A stretch of 64,000 nt of DNA from Bacillota bacterium (GTDB lineage: Bacteria > Armatimonadota > HRBIN16), in NCBI GenBank assembly GCA_023511455.1, contig JAIMBJ010000004.1, positions 62,001 to 126,000 on the forward strand. The letters are read 5' to 3'. Shown piece by piece: positions 50,069 to 58,902 of this stretch. The notes beneath the pieces were generated by a model that was given only the letters and a program-made list of their open reading frames with translations, had not been told where the DNA came from and ran no database searches. Position numbers and translations under genes: made by a program. The number at the start of each line of letters is the position of its first letter. The first letter of the stretch is position 1.

Positions 50069-50296
50069 ATGAAAAAGTGGCTTTTGCTCGCGGCGGCGGC
50101 AGGGTTGCTGATGGTCTGGCGAGCGGCAGATGCACAATCGCTCGGCAGGCGAGATAACACCCCGAACCGCCAGCCAGGTAATGTGGTGACTCAGAGCTCG
50201 CCAGCCGTCCCGGACGCAAGTACTCTGGTATTGTTCGCATCCGGAGCCGCGCCGGTCGCCCTGTATGTGCTGAGGAGACATCGAGGCAAGAAATAG
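50069..50296 (+). CDS. Small exported protein with PEP-CTERM-like sorting signal
   Basis: 75 residues from ATG 50069 (GAGAGGAGAGGG upstream). Signal peptide (WLLLAAAAGLLMVWRAADA), about 25 polar residues, then VPDASTLVLFASGAAPVALY followed by a basic end (VLRRHRGKK). The P-D-A-S-T-L, hydrophobic helix and Arg/Lys tail have the layout of PEP-CTERM exosortase signals, with Asp-Ala in place of Glu-Pro. The mature part is very short. No exosortase is in the window. Confidence 0.7.
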   Translation: MKKWLLLAAAAGLLMVWRAADAQSLGRRDNTPNRQPGNVVTQSSPAVPDASTLVLFASGAAPVALYVLRRHRGKK

Positions 50297-50298
50297 AA

Positions 50299-50335
50299 GT
50301 CGCGGCTCTTTGGGAGGGCTCCCCTCCGCCGCGAC
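50299..50335. terminator. Hairpin between convergent genes
   Basis: GTCGCGGC (50299-50306) pairs perfectly with GCCGCGAC (50328-50335), with an inner GGGAG/CTCCC stem. No T-run on either side. It lies just after the PEP-CTERM-like gene and before the end of the BsuPI gene on the other strand. The rest of the gap to 50432 is empty. Confidence 0.5.
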
Positions 50336-50431
50336 CGCCCCATGAACGGCGAAACGCAAGGTGAGCCGAATGTCTTCATACCTTTTTTCTCACGAGGTGG
50401 TCGCGGCACGAGAGAAGCGTCGAATACCGTA

Positions 50432-51220
50432 CTAACGATGCGAGGCAGGTAATACCTGCTTCGCCGCTACGTACATCCGCCCATCTCGGGTACGTCGTAG
50501 TGCGCCATCCACAAACACTGTTTGTCCCCGCGTGCTTGCAGGTGCCCAAGCGCCGGTCACATAGATGCACCCTGTATCGTCGCGCAAGACCCAGTCGCTG
50601 CGGGTTACCGGCGGACCGCCTGCACACATCGGGCAGTTCGGGTCCGGCGTCCATCCCTCGTTCCGTCCCACCAAAAATACCTGCTCTCCTGCCCAGCGTT
50701 CGGGATTCCGGATGATGTCGCGGATGCGCAGGTTACCATAACGACGCGGCGTGCGGATGGTGAAGGACGCGGAAGCCTTTATCTCCTCGCGACGTCCTTG
50801 CGGAGCTGCCAGCAGCAGTATCGCCTCCACGCGGTACTCGCCCGGAGGTACCTGCCTGCCGTCGTTGTCTTTCTGGTTCCACTCCACCCGAAACCGCCTG
50901 ACCTCGCCGAAGTTCAACCGCAGGGAAGAAAATGCCATCGTGAACGCCTTGCCCCGGCTCCACTGCCACCGCTCGCTCCACTCGCCCTGCTTGTAGACCA
51001 GCACGTCAAACTGCTTGCCGGACGAGAAGCGCAGCTCCAGCGGCGCGCCGCTCACGTTGCGCACCTCCAGAATGAACACCACCGGATTACCCACCTCTAC
51101 CACACGTTGCTCGGGCACAACCTGCCACTGCACCGCCTGCTGCAGACGAACAGGCTTCTGCGCTCCCGCGGACAACGCAACTGCCAGAACCATGAGACTC
51201 AGCCACACCAGACGCCTCAT
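50432..51220 (-). CDS. Exported BsuPI-domain protein
   Basis: 262 residues from ATG 51220 behind AGGAGGTC. Signal peptide (LVWLSLMVLAVALSAGA), then a BsuPI-like beta-sandwich (about 30-145: NPVVFILEVRNVSGAPLELR, WQWSRGKAFTMAF, VPPGEYRVEAILLL). The C-terminal part is OB-like with NCPMCAGGPPVTRSDWVLRD and GCIYVTGAW. BsuPI was described as an intracellular proteinase inhibitor in Bacillus; most exported relatives have no known role. It follows mazG by 56 bases. Confidence 0.8.
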   Translation of the reverse strand: MRRLVWLSLMVLAVALSAGAQKPVRLQQAVQWQVVPEQRVVEVGNPVVFILEVRNVSGAPLELRFSSGKQFDVLVYKQGEWSERWQWSRGKAFTMAFSSLRLNFGEVRRFRVEWNQKDNDGRQVPPGEYRVEAILLLAAPQGRREEIKASASFTIRTPRRYGNLRIRDIIRNPERWAGEQVFLVGRNEGWTPDPNCPMCAGGPPVTRSDWVLRDDTGCIYVTGAWAPASTRGQTVFVDGALRRTRDGRMYVAAKQVLPASHR

Positions 51221-51276
51221 CGCAGACCTCCTGTGCGCTACCGAGTACCCTTTGGACGCTTCGGCACCCTCGCAGG

Positions 51277-52761
51277 TTACTTCCCTTCTTGCGAGTTGCG
51301 CTTGGCGGCTTCCCACAGGGCGTCCCATTCCTCCAAACTCAGCTGCTCCAGCGGCTTGCCCTGCTCGCGCGCCATCGCCTCCATCTGCTGGAACCGCCCG
51401 ATAAACCGCCGCACCATCGCGTGTAACGCCTGCTCCGCATCTACCTTCAGATGCCGCGCGATGTTCACCAGCGTGAACAGTAAATCGCCGATTTCCGCCT
51501 CGATGCGCGACCTGTCTCCCTGCGCAATGGCTTCCGCCAGCTCCTCCTGCTCCTCCCGAAACTTGTCCAGCACACCGTTCAGGTCGGGCCACTCGAAGCC
51601 CACCTTCACCGCCCGCTTCGAGACCTCCATCGCGAACACCAGCGCGGGCAGTGACGGAATCACCCCATCCATCACCGACTGCTTCGGCGCATGGCGGTTC
51701 TCCTCTGCTTTGATGCGCTCCCAGTTGCGCAAGACCTCGTCGCTGTCCGCCACCTGCACCTCGCCAAACACGTGCGGATGCCGGCGCACCAGCTTCTCAC
51801 ACTGCGACGAAACCACGTCCTGAATATCGAAACGGCTCTCCTCCTGCGCCAGCTGCGCGTGCAGCACCACCTGTAGCAGCACGTCGCCCAGCTCCTCGCA
51901 CAGCTTGGCATCGTCGCCCGTGTTGATGGCGTCCAGCACCTCGTATGCTTCCTCCAGCAGGTAGGGACGCAGCGTCTCGTGCGTCTGCTCACGGTCCCAG
52001 GGGCACCCTCCGGGTCCGCGCAAGCGCGCCACCACATGCACCAGCCCGGCGAAATCGCGTCGGCTGTCGGGGGCAAGGGGTGGCACATGCACGCTAGTCA
52101 GGTGGTCTACCGGCACGCGGTCCAGCTGATAAAGAGGTATCGTCTCCACCCGCTGCTGCCCTTTCACACCTGCTGCGCGTACGACGTCGACCGGGTGGTC
52201 TTCGGGATAGTAGCGCATCAGCAGCAGCTTCAAATCAGATGCCACAAAACGGTCGTACACCTGATAATACAGCACGTGCATCCACTGGTCGGGCACGAAG
52301 CGCGTCGCGCTCAGAGCATCGATGAGCTGAACGCCGTCGGTAAGGCACAATCCCAGCGCTTCCAGCGTCGGCTCCAGAAAGCTGCTGCTGCCGACCACCT
52401 GCACGGCAACGCCCTGCGCGCGGGCGCGCTCCAGCAGCAGGCGCACGCTCTCCTCTGCCACCAGCGGATGCCCCGGCACCGCATACACGATGTCCCCCTT
52501 CTGCGCCTGCGTCAACAGCTCTTCCACCATCTGCGCATAGAGGGCGTCGAAACTCTCTGCCCGCTCGTACAGCGCGTCAAACGATTGAAAGGCAATTCCC
52601 GCCTCGCGCAGGGCATCCACCGTCGGATGTATCGCCGTGCGCAGCCACACCGGCTGCCCCGAACGCAATGCTTCCCATGCCCGCGCAGACAAAGCAGCGG
52701 GGTCACCTGCCCCCAGACCGACTATGGTAATCATGACCGTTCGACCTGTAACCTCCCGCAT
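51277..52761 (-). CDS. mazG: YabN-type fusion of tetrapyrrole methylase-like and MazG domains
   Basis: 494 residues. Residues ~10-215 form a tetrapyrrole (corrin/porphyrin) methylase-like domain (ITIVGLGAGDPAALSARAW, YAVPGHPLVAEESVRLLLE). Residues ~235-480 form a MazG nucleotide pyrophosphohydrolase with GGCPWDREQTHETLRPYLLE, the EEAYEVLDAI and CEELGDVLLQV metal-binding helices and a second, shorter MazG half (EEQEELAEAIAQ, EIGDLLFTLVNIAR). The order and length match Bacillus YabN. ATG 52761 follows GAGGGG by eight bases; ATG 52734 starts directly at the methylase domain and remains possible. Confidence 0.92.
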   Translation of the reverse strand: MREVTGRTVMITIVGLGAGDPAALSARAWEALRSGQPVWLRTAIHPTVDALREAGIAFQSFDALYERAESFDALYAQMVEELLTQAQKGDIVYAVPGHPLVAEESVRLLLERARAQGVAVQVVGSSSFLEPTLEALGLCLTDGVQLIDALSATRFVPDQWMHVLYYQVYDRFVASDLKLLLMRYYPEDHPVDVVRAAGVKGQQRVETIPLYQLDRVPVDHLTSVHVPPLAPDSRRDFAGLVHVVARLRGPGGCPWDREQTHETLRPYLLEEAYEVLDAINTGDDAKLCEELGDVLLQVVLHAQLAQEESRFDIQDVVSSQCEKLVRRHPHVFGEVQVADSDEVLRNWERIKAEENRHAPKQSVMDGVIPSLPALVFAMEVSKRAVKVGFEWPDLNGVLDKFREEQEELAEAIAQGDRSRIEAEIGDLLFTLVNIARHLKVDAEQALHAMVRRFIGRFQQMEAMAREQGKPLEQLSLEEWDALWEAAKRNSQEGK

Positions 52762-53077
52762 TCGTCGTCCCCTCAGATTTTAGCACAATATGAGGCAGTA
52801 TACCTCTGGTAGGCGGTTACGCAGCTGAGAGGCTGTTCATCGGTTCGCGAGAACGAGCGACATCATCTGTCATTGTGAGCTGAGCGAAGAATCTCTTCTA
52901 ACGGGCTGAGATGCTTCACTTGCGTTCAGCATGACAGAAAGGCGTCTCTGCAATTACTGAACTGGCACGACGCGCTGCGTGACCATCGCAACTGCGTAAC
53001 TCCTACTTTGGGCACCACATATCTGTAGAGGAATGCCCAAACCGTATCACGAAAAAGGTTCTGGAGGTGAATCACTA
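52762..53077. other. Intergenic gap with a repeat element
   Basis: Divergent space between mazG and the HsdR-like gene. It contains the 71-bp inverted repeat at 52867-52937 and otherwise no gene or clear promoter. GGAGGTGA, the ribosome-binding site of the following gene, lies at its right end. Confidence 0.6.
52867..52937. repeat. 71-bp imperfect inverted repeat (MITE-like intergenic element)
   Basis: It begins CTGTCATTGTGAGCTGAGCG and ends with the complement-type TTCAGCATGACAG. The outer seven bases CTGTCAT/ATGACAG are perfect and the arms (AGAATCTC with GAGATGCT) pair over most of 29 bases. It resembles the dispersed 'TGTCATTCTGAGC...GAAGAATCTC' intergenic repeats seen in many environmental genomes. 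No gene is inside. Confidence 0.6.
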
Positions 53078-54121
53078 GTGCCCGACGACAAGTGCCGGCA
53101 ACAGATACTGGCAAGCATTGCTCAACTGAAAAAAACGCTGGGGGAAAAGACGCCGCCAAATGAGCGCACCACCTGCATCTGGGTTATCGAGCCGCTGCTG
53201 GAAGCGGCGGGATACAGCCGTTTCGACTGGATTGCCGAGGGCACCGACGCCACCGGCAACAAACCCGATTACCGCGTGTTGCCTTACAGCCCCCACCAGT
53301 GGCTGGTCGAGGCGAAAGCCTGGAACCACACCCTGTCGGACGCGGATGCCAACCAGCTCACCTCCTACGCCAACACGAATCACATCCGCTGGGCGGTGCT
53401 GACTAACGGGCAGGAATGGCGGCTGTATGACGCCAGCATCTTCGGCACGGTGCAGGAACGGCTGATGGCGCAGGCGGGGCTGGATGAACCAGAGGTACTG
53501 GCGAACCTGCTGTGCGCCCTGCGCAAAGATGCCGTGCAGTCTGACGAGACCGAACGCGTCGCCCGTCGGCTGCGCATGGAGCGGGAGATGAGAGCGCAAC
53601 TATGTGACGAAAACAGCCCGATGGTCCACACGATAGCCCAACAGTTAGGGCAGCGCACGAAAGTGGAATACACCGTTCAGGAAGTAGTACAGTTTTTTCA
53701 CAAACTGATCGGGTGCGGCAATGGACCTGACCTGCGATGGTATCCGCTAGATGAACTGGCACGAAACGCGAGGGAGCTGGCGATGGGCAAAAAGCCTGCT
53801 CTCGTTCAATTCCCGGATGGTCGCGAGGAACGGGTTTCCACATGGAAGGAATTGACCATAGCCGTGTTGCAGTGGTTCGGCGACCGGCTGCCGCCACCGC
53901 CACAGCCGCACACCAAAGGCAGTAAGCGGTGTCTGTATCACGAAAAACCGGAGCACGGGCGTACACCGATGATTAGCCCATATGCAATAAGCATCGCAGG
54001 CAGGCGCTTGTATGTAGAGATGAGCGTAAGTTCCGCAGAGACGTTAGCTGCCTTAGCCTACCTGTGCGAATGCGTCGGCGAGTCGCCCTCTGGCTTTCGA
54101 ATCGCTATCGGTGAACGTTGA
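53078..54121 (+). CDS. Type I restriction HsdR N-terminal-like nuclease-fold protein
   Basis: 347 residues from GTG 53078, which stands about eight bases after GGAGGTGA. Residues ~30-150 carry the restriction-endonuclease-like core: CIWVIEPLLEAAGYSRFDWI, NKPDYRVLPYSPHQWLVEAK (Asp and ExK catalytic pattern), NQLTSYANTNHIRWAVLTNG and EWRLYDASIFG. The remainder is less typical, with a basic, Pro-rich stretch and a C-terminal alpha/beta part. There are no helicase motifs, so it is not a full HsdR subunit, and no hsdM/hsdS is nearby. Probably a solitary protein; activity uncertain. Confidence 0.78.
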   Translation: MPDDKCRQQILASIAQLKKTLGEKTPPNERTTCIWVIEPLLEAAGYSRFDWIAEGTDATGNKPDYRVLPYSPHQWLVEAKAWNHTLSDADANQLTSYANTNHIRWAVLTNGQEWRLYDASIFGTVQERLMAQAGLDEPEVLANLLCALRKDAVQSDETERVARRLRMEREMRAQLCDENSPMVHTIAQQLGQRTKVEYTVQEVVQFFHKLIGCGNGPDLRWYPLDELARNARELAMGKKPALVQFPDGREERVSTWKELTIAVLQWFGDRLPPPPQPHTKGSKRCLYHEKPEHGRTPMISPYAISIAGRRLYVEMSVSSAETLAALAYLCECVGESPSGFRIAIGER

Positions 54122-54194
54122 CAGTGCGAAGTGTCGGGCAAATCCCATCAGGTGCCTCGTAGAAAAGCGAGGCTCCTGCCGGGCCGTAAACTCC

Positions 54195-55319
54195 TCACCG
54201 CCCCACGGGCATCGCCCACCGCATCTGCGCGGAACCATGCCTGGCACGTGCAGGGTCTATCTCCGAAAGCCCGAGCACCAGATCCCACTGCCCGCTGCGG
54301 TAAGCCACCTGCCACTCTCGACGCGGCAGGGTAAGCAGAAACCAGTATCTTTCGGAGGCGTAGCCCAGCGTATACTCCCATCCCGCATCCTGTGCGGCAA
54401 GCAGAAGCCACGCGCCCGCGTCGCCGCGACGTGCCAGCCCCAGCGTCACCCGCCGCCGCAGGGAGAGCTCGCGCGAGGGATAGTCTATTCGCCCTGACAG
54501 CAACGGTGCGGCGTGCAGGAAGCCGTCAGCGTCGGGAACAACCGTGTTGGTCAGCACCCGCGCGGTGATGCGCTGCATCTTGCGCTGCCGCACGTGCCCC
54601 AGCAGGTTCTCGCCCCAGAAGGCAAAGCACCACTCCTCCGACAGCGGCACACCCAGCGCCAGATGGAACCCTACCCCCACGCTGCGCGTGTCGACAGGCT
54701 CCAGCCCGCGCGTGGTGTCCAGCAACAGGTTGCCGTCGAACCGCGCGTTCTGCCAGAGGCCGCTCAAAGTGCCCTGCTGCACCCGTCTGGTAAGATACAG
54801 GCTTCCCGCTACGAGAAGCCAGCCCTGTTGTTGACCGCGATGGATGGGTGTCACGTGCTCCAGCGTCCAGCGGTTCACCGCCGAGCGGTTCATCGTCGCG
54901 GAGACTGCGGTATCCGATAGGGGAAACTGGCTCAGGTTGCTGCCGCCCAGATAGAGCTGCACAGCCCCCATGTCGCCCTCAAAGCGGTCCGCGACACCGA
55001 AAGCATACCGGAGTTTCCAGCGCGGCAGGCTGAGCCCAAGCTCGCTGAGCGCGGCAAAACGATAGTAGCCTTGGTCACCGGTGTAGAGAAACTCGCCGTC
55101 TGCCTTTCGCAGCAACGGCTGCACGTTGGTGCTGGCTTGCACGAGGTGTCCTATTTCCAGCTGGCGAGGTTCGTTGGTGGGGCGGACAGTCAGCTGTTGC
55201 ACCTGATGCCCTGTCGACCACACAGGCGGCAGGACGAGCGGCTCCGCCCACGCGACCGCCGTCACACAGCAAAGCACGAGCGAACCGCTCGCGAGAACCT
55301 TGTTTCTCCTGCGCCTCAT
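54195..55319 (-). CDS. Exported beta-rich, outer-membrane barrel-like protein
   Basis: 374 residues from ATG 55319. Signal peptide (VLASGSLVLCCVTAVAWA, cut before EPLVLPPVW). The mature part shows many alternating hydrophobic/polar strands separated by Arg/Gly turns (GLSLPRWKLRYAFGVADRF, SVGVGFHLALGVPLSEEWCF, WEYTLGYASERYWFLLTL), as in outer-membrane barrels; it ends AQMRWAMPVGR without the classical terminal Phe. Its open frame extends to a GTG at 55364, directly after the lipoprotein stop, so coupling is possible. No family recognised. Confidence 0.6.
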   Translation of the reverse strand: MRRRRNKVLASGSLVLCCVTAVAWAEPLVLPPVWSTGHQVQQLTVRPTNEPRQLEIGHLVQASTNVQPLLRKADGEFLYTGDQGYYRFAALSELGLSLPRWKLRYAFGVADRFEGDMGAVQLYLGGSNLSQFPLSDTAVSATMNRSAVNRWTLEHVTPIHRGQQQGWLLVAGSLYLTRRVQQGTLSGLWQNARFDGNLLLDTTRGLEPVDTRSVGVGFHLALGVPLSEEWCFAFWGENLLGHVRQRKMQRITARVLTNTVVPDADGFLHAAPLLSGRIDYPSRELSLRRRVTLGLARRGDAGAWLLLAAQDAGWEYTLGYASERYWFLLTLPRREWQVAYRSGQWDLVLGLSEIDPARARHGSAQMRWAMPVGR

Positions 55320-55366
55320 CACGATGTCCGGTTCGCCCGTGCCTGCGTGTTCCCCTGCTGTCACGG

Positions 55367-57540
55367 CTACGGCATAAGCGACTGCAGTGTCTCGAAAGTG
55401 CCGTCACGGTACTTCACGATGCCGGCGTCCCCCAGGTCGGGAATACCCAGCAAACGGGCTTCGCCAAGGTCGGCTATCTTGGTGCCGCTTGCGGTCTTAA
55501 TGGTACCGGCTGGAGCCTGATCCCACTCGCCGGCGATTTCCACTTTCATACCCGACGGAGAATGGGTCATCGTGAAGGTGGTCACAGCGGGATACACCCC
55601 ATCTACTTCGTTTTCTGCCAGCTGCATATCGAGGTTCGCCTGCATACTCTCCGCACCGTAGGTGAATGTCGCGCTGACCGTAGCTTTGGGCGGCGAGGCT
55701 TTGGGGCGAGTGGTAATCGTAATATCCACCGCCGCCGGTTTGCCAATGGCGGGCGTCATGTTGCCTTTGATATGGATAGTACCCTGCGGGTAAGTAGACA
55801 GGCGATGCCCCGCCCCGGAAACGCGCTCAAAGGGCACGGGGTTATCCCATGTGCCGCTGATCTCGCCGCTCAGAGAGAGCCTGTCAGAGGCAAAGTTCAT
55901 CTTACCGCTGAGCGTCTTGATGACGCCGCTGCCCTTGCCGTTCACTGGATCGCGGTACTCGACGAACGTGCCGTTGATCTGTGAGATAGTCAAACTGATC
56001 TGCTTACTGTTCTCGTCGCGACCGGTGACCTGCAAGGTATTCACCGTAATGCTCACGGGCGAGGTGCCTCCACCCTGCAATTTCATGAAGGGTACATCCA
56101 CCCCCTGCAGGCTGAGCGAGAGCGGTCTGGCGGTGATTTGCGCCTGCAGGCTGTCCAGACGAATGCGCTTGAGAGAGTCCTCCGCGCTGGAGTCGGGGTC
56201 GAACTCTGCCCGCAGGTTGTTCACCTGTGCGTTGCCGAACTGCGAGCTGAAGCTGCCGTTAAAGGTAGCGCTTGTCGCGCGTGGGCCGTTGGTCATTTCC
56301 ACGCTCGCCAGCGTCATCTGCAGCGTGCCGTTGAAGGTGATGGGCTGGCTGAGTGCGCTATCCTGCAGGTTGATGGAAGCGGTCAGCTGCGCCGTGCGGT
56401 TCGCTTCGTTGATGGTGGGCGTCAGCGTTGCGCTGTAGTTCACACCGCTCCCGGTAGCGGTAATCCGGAACGTGCCCGCCGCAGGGTCAAAGTGGAAGGC
56501 TTCCATCACCGCGTTGTCCACCACGACCGTCAGCACCAGCCCGTTCGATGGCCCCTCCACCTGAGAGGTCACCTTCCATGTCCTGTTGTTCGCGCTTGCC
56601 CTGACGTACTCCAGCTCATACAACTCGTAGTACCCGTGCGCGTGGCGCACCAGCCGATACTCACCGGGGCGTGGTCGTAGAGGCGGTCAATGATCCGCAT
56701 CATGATGCCGAATCGCTCGCCAAACGCTTCGGCAGCGGACAGCTGAGCGTCCAGCGCACGTTCAGTCAGGTTGAGCGCGGTATCGATGGCGGTGTCTTCC
56801 ATGCGCCCGTTTCCAACCACCGTGCCCATCATGTCGCGCATGGTCTGCATCATGCCCCGCGCCCGATCCACATCGGCATCTCCGGTGGAACCTTTCAACG
56901 CGCCTTTATGCTGCTGGATGACGTTTTGCACAGTGTCATGCAGTGCCGGGTCGGTCAAGCCGCCGCCAATCTGGGAGGACAGCACGGAGGCTAGGTCGCC
57001 GTCCCACGACCCCAGCTGCTCACGGATACGATTTACGACCGTAGCCACGCCTCCGGCAGACAGGTCGCTGAGCCCCTCCTGCTCGCGGACGCGCGCTATC
57101 TCCTCGAAAGCGAAGGTGGTCACATAGTCCAGGTTGACGTTGCTTCTTCCCTCCGCAGGCACATCGGGACTGACCGTTGCCACCCGAACCACCTTGTCGC
57201 CGACCTGTTTGGTAGCGACCACCACAATGTCCTTGCCCGCAGCGGTCTCCGGCAGTGTCAGCACATAGTGCCCGCTGGAATCGGTGGTGCCCTGCGCAAT
57301 TGCATTCTCGAAGTCGGGCCAGATGTAAGCCTTGACGGTGGCATTCGCCAGCGGGGTGCCACCTCCCACCTGCCGCGTGGTGCCGCCGGGTATCAGCACA
57401 TCACCGCTCAGGGTCAGCAGGCTTCCGCCGCCTCCTGCTCCTCCGCCGCCGCAGCCCACCAGGGACAGTACGACGAATGCCGCGAGGCACACACCCCACC
57501 ACGCGAGGGAAACCCTGTGCTGCCGTAGCGAGAATCTCAT
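55367..57540 (-). CDS. Lipoprotein gene split by a one-base frame break
   Basis: Together about 724 codons. The first frame (ATG 57540, AAAGGAGG upstream) has a lipoprotein signal: AAFVVLSLVGC, then a Gly-rich linker. A carboxypeptidase-regulatory-like domain (TPLANATVKAYIWPDFENAI, DSSGHYVLTLPE) and a helical region follow. It leaves frame at a C4 run (plus-strand G 56666-56669). One extra C makes DRLYDHAPGEYRLVRHAHGY continuous with the second frame, a long beta-rich region (GTLQMTLASVEMTNGPRATS, GVIKTLSGKMNFASDRLSLS). The join is smooth, so this is either one gene with a sequencing or true frameshift, or a recently broken one. The barrel-like gene follows immediately. Confidence 0.75.
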
Positions 57541-57578
57541 GGTTACGAACCTCCTTTATCCTGGTTCACAGGGGAACC

Positions 57579-57627
57579 GTGAGTATACTCACTATCCTAT
57601 TATAGGAATCTGTGAAGGTCCTCACTA
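57579..57627 (-). promoter_or_regulatory. Promoter and palindromic operator of the lipoprotein gene
   Basis: On the minus strand TAGTGA (57627-57622, three of six), 17 bases, TATAAT (57604-57599, perfect), then the perfect 14-bp palindrome GTGAGTATACTCAC (57592-57579) about where transcription starts. TGAG-TATA-CTCA symmetry is like that of GntR-type operators. No matching regulator gene is in the window. Confidence 0.55.
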
Positions 57628-57699
57628 GGGCAACCGTTTGCCAAGAAATCGCAAAAGTGGTATCCTTTTGGTGCATCATAGCTGCGTGAGGAGGTCGTA

Positions 57700-58902
57700 T
57701 TGTTACGGGCAAAGGTTAGCATCGCGGGGTATTACTTTCTGTTGTTCGCGGCGGTGGCGTTCACCCATCCCTTCTTTCCGGTGTTTTTGCGCGAGCGCGG
57801 CTTCTCCTATGGACAGGTGGGAGCGGTGCTGTCGGTGTTTTCGCTGACAGGGGCGATAGCAAGCATTTTGCTTGGGTGGCGGTCGGACCAGGCACGCCGT
57901 CGTCGCCGGTATATCGTGGGCACGATGCTGGTGGGCGCAGCAGGGTATTTGCTGTTTCCCTACGTCTACTCCTTCGGTTTTGCGCTGTTGCTGGCAGCGG
58001 TGCTCGGCGGATGCATCATGTCCAGCCAGTCGGTGATGATGGCGCTGGTGGTAGACCTTTTCCGCCATCAGGGCACTGCCGGGTCGTTCGGGCAACTGCG
58101 CGTGTTTGGCACGATTGGTTATCTGCTGGTGCTGCTGACACTGGTGCTCTGGCAAAACTCTCCCTTGCTGGAGCCCTCCCGGATGTTCAGCAGCGTGGCG
58201 CTGTTGCTGGCGATCTCCGCGCTGGTAGTGCTGCTGGCTCCGGAAAACCCCGAGGCGGTGGAAGAGTCCGCTCACCTCACGGTGAACGAGGTGGTCTACC
58301 TGTTACGCCGGCGTGACATCGCGCTTCATATCGTGGCGCACTTCTGCTTCGTGGGTGCGCTGATGACCGCCACCGCCAACCTCAGCCTCTACCTGCAGTG
58401 GATGCAGGCGTCAAAGTCTTTTATCAGCCTCGCCTACATGACCAGCGCGCTGTTCGAGATGCCCTTCATGATTGCGATGGGAAAACTATCCGACCGCATC
58501 GGGCGCACGCGCGTGCTGGCAATCGCTTTCATCGCCCTGCCGATACGCCTGTTGCTGCTGGCGCTCTCTCGCGCGCCGGTGCCCGTACTGCTCACCCAGA
58601 CCATGCACGGGCTGACCTTCAGCATCATTACAGCGGTGTCGATGGCATTCATCGCAGACAGGGTGGAACCTCGCCTGCGGGCGAGCGGGCAGGGCTTGCT
58701 GATGGCGGCAGCGTCACTCGCTTCGGCAACCATGCCCGTTGTGGCAGGCTTGATTGCCGATGGCTGGGGATTGCCCGCCTTATACGGCACACTGCTGACC
58801 CTATCGCTCATCGGAGCGGCTGTTTTCTTCACGCTGGCGCGGCACACAGCCCCTGCGGAAGCGAGCGTGCGGACCGCCGCGCCAACAGGAGGGCAGGCAT
58901 GA
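57700..58902 (+). CDS. MFS transporter (LacY/nucleoside permease-like branch)
   Basis: 400 residues from TTG 57700, six bases after GAGGAGG. Twelve membrane segments; loop motif [17 protein letters not shown] between helices 2 and 3 and [17 protein letters not shown] in the second half are the conserved MFS A-motifs. The N-terminus [20 protein letters not shown] resembles the MFS_1-like/LacY-NHS group (sugars or nucleosides). Its stop overlaps the next start as ATGA, and the SD AGGAGGG for that gene lies inside this one. Confidence 0.9.
   Translation: MLRAKVSIAGYYFLLFAAVAFTHPFFPVFLRERGFSYGQVGAVLSVFSLTGAIASILLGWRSDQARRRRRYIVGTMLVGAAGYLLFPYVYSFGFALLLAAVLGGCIMSSQSVMMALVVDLFRHQGTAGSFGQLRVFGTIGYLLVLLTLVLWQNSPLLEPSRMFSSVALLLAISALVVLLAPENPEAVEESAHLTVNEVVYLLRRRDIALHIVAHFCFVGALMTATANLSLYLQWMQASKSFISLAYMTSALFEMPFMIAMGKLSDRIGRTRVLAIAFIALPIRLLLLALSRAPVPVLLTQTMHGLTFSIITAVSMAFIADRVEPRLRASGQGLLMAAASLASATMPVVAGLIADGWGLPALYGTLLTLSLIGAAVFFTLARHTAPAEASVRTAAPTGGQA

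Noticed and set aside
52963-52978. TGGCACG followed by CTGC, like a sigma-54 promoter before the HsdR-like gene
   Set aside because: GG and GC are 11 bases apart instead of 10, and the -12 element is poor; spacing is nearly invariant for this promoter class.
52800-53077. tRNA or small RNA gene in the larger gaps (12594-12829, 40353-40677, 52762-53077)
   Set aside because: No cloverleaf with a T-psi-C arm could be found by eye in these gaps; a covariance-model search would be needed to exclude small RNAs.
53078-54121. A complete type I restriction system
   Set aside because: There are no helicase motifs in the protein and no hsdM or hsdS beside it.
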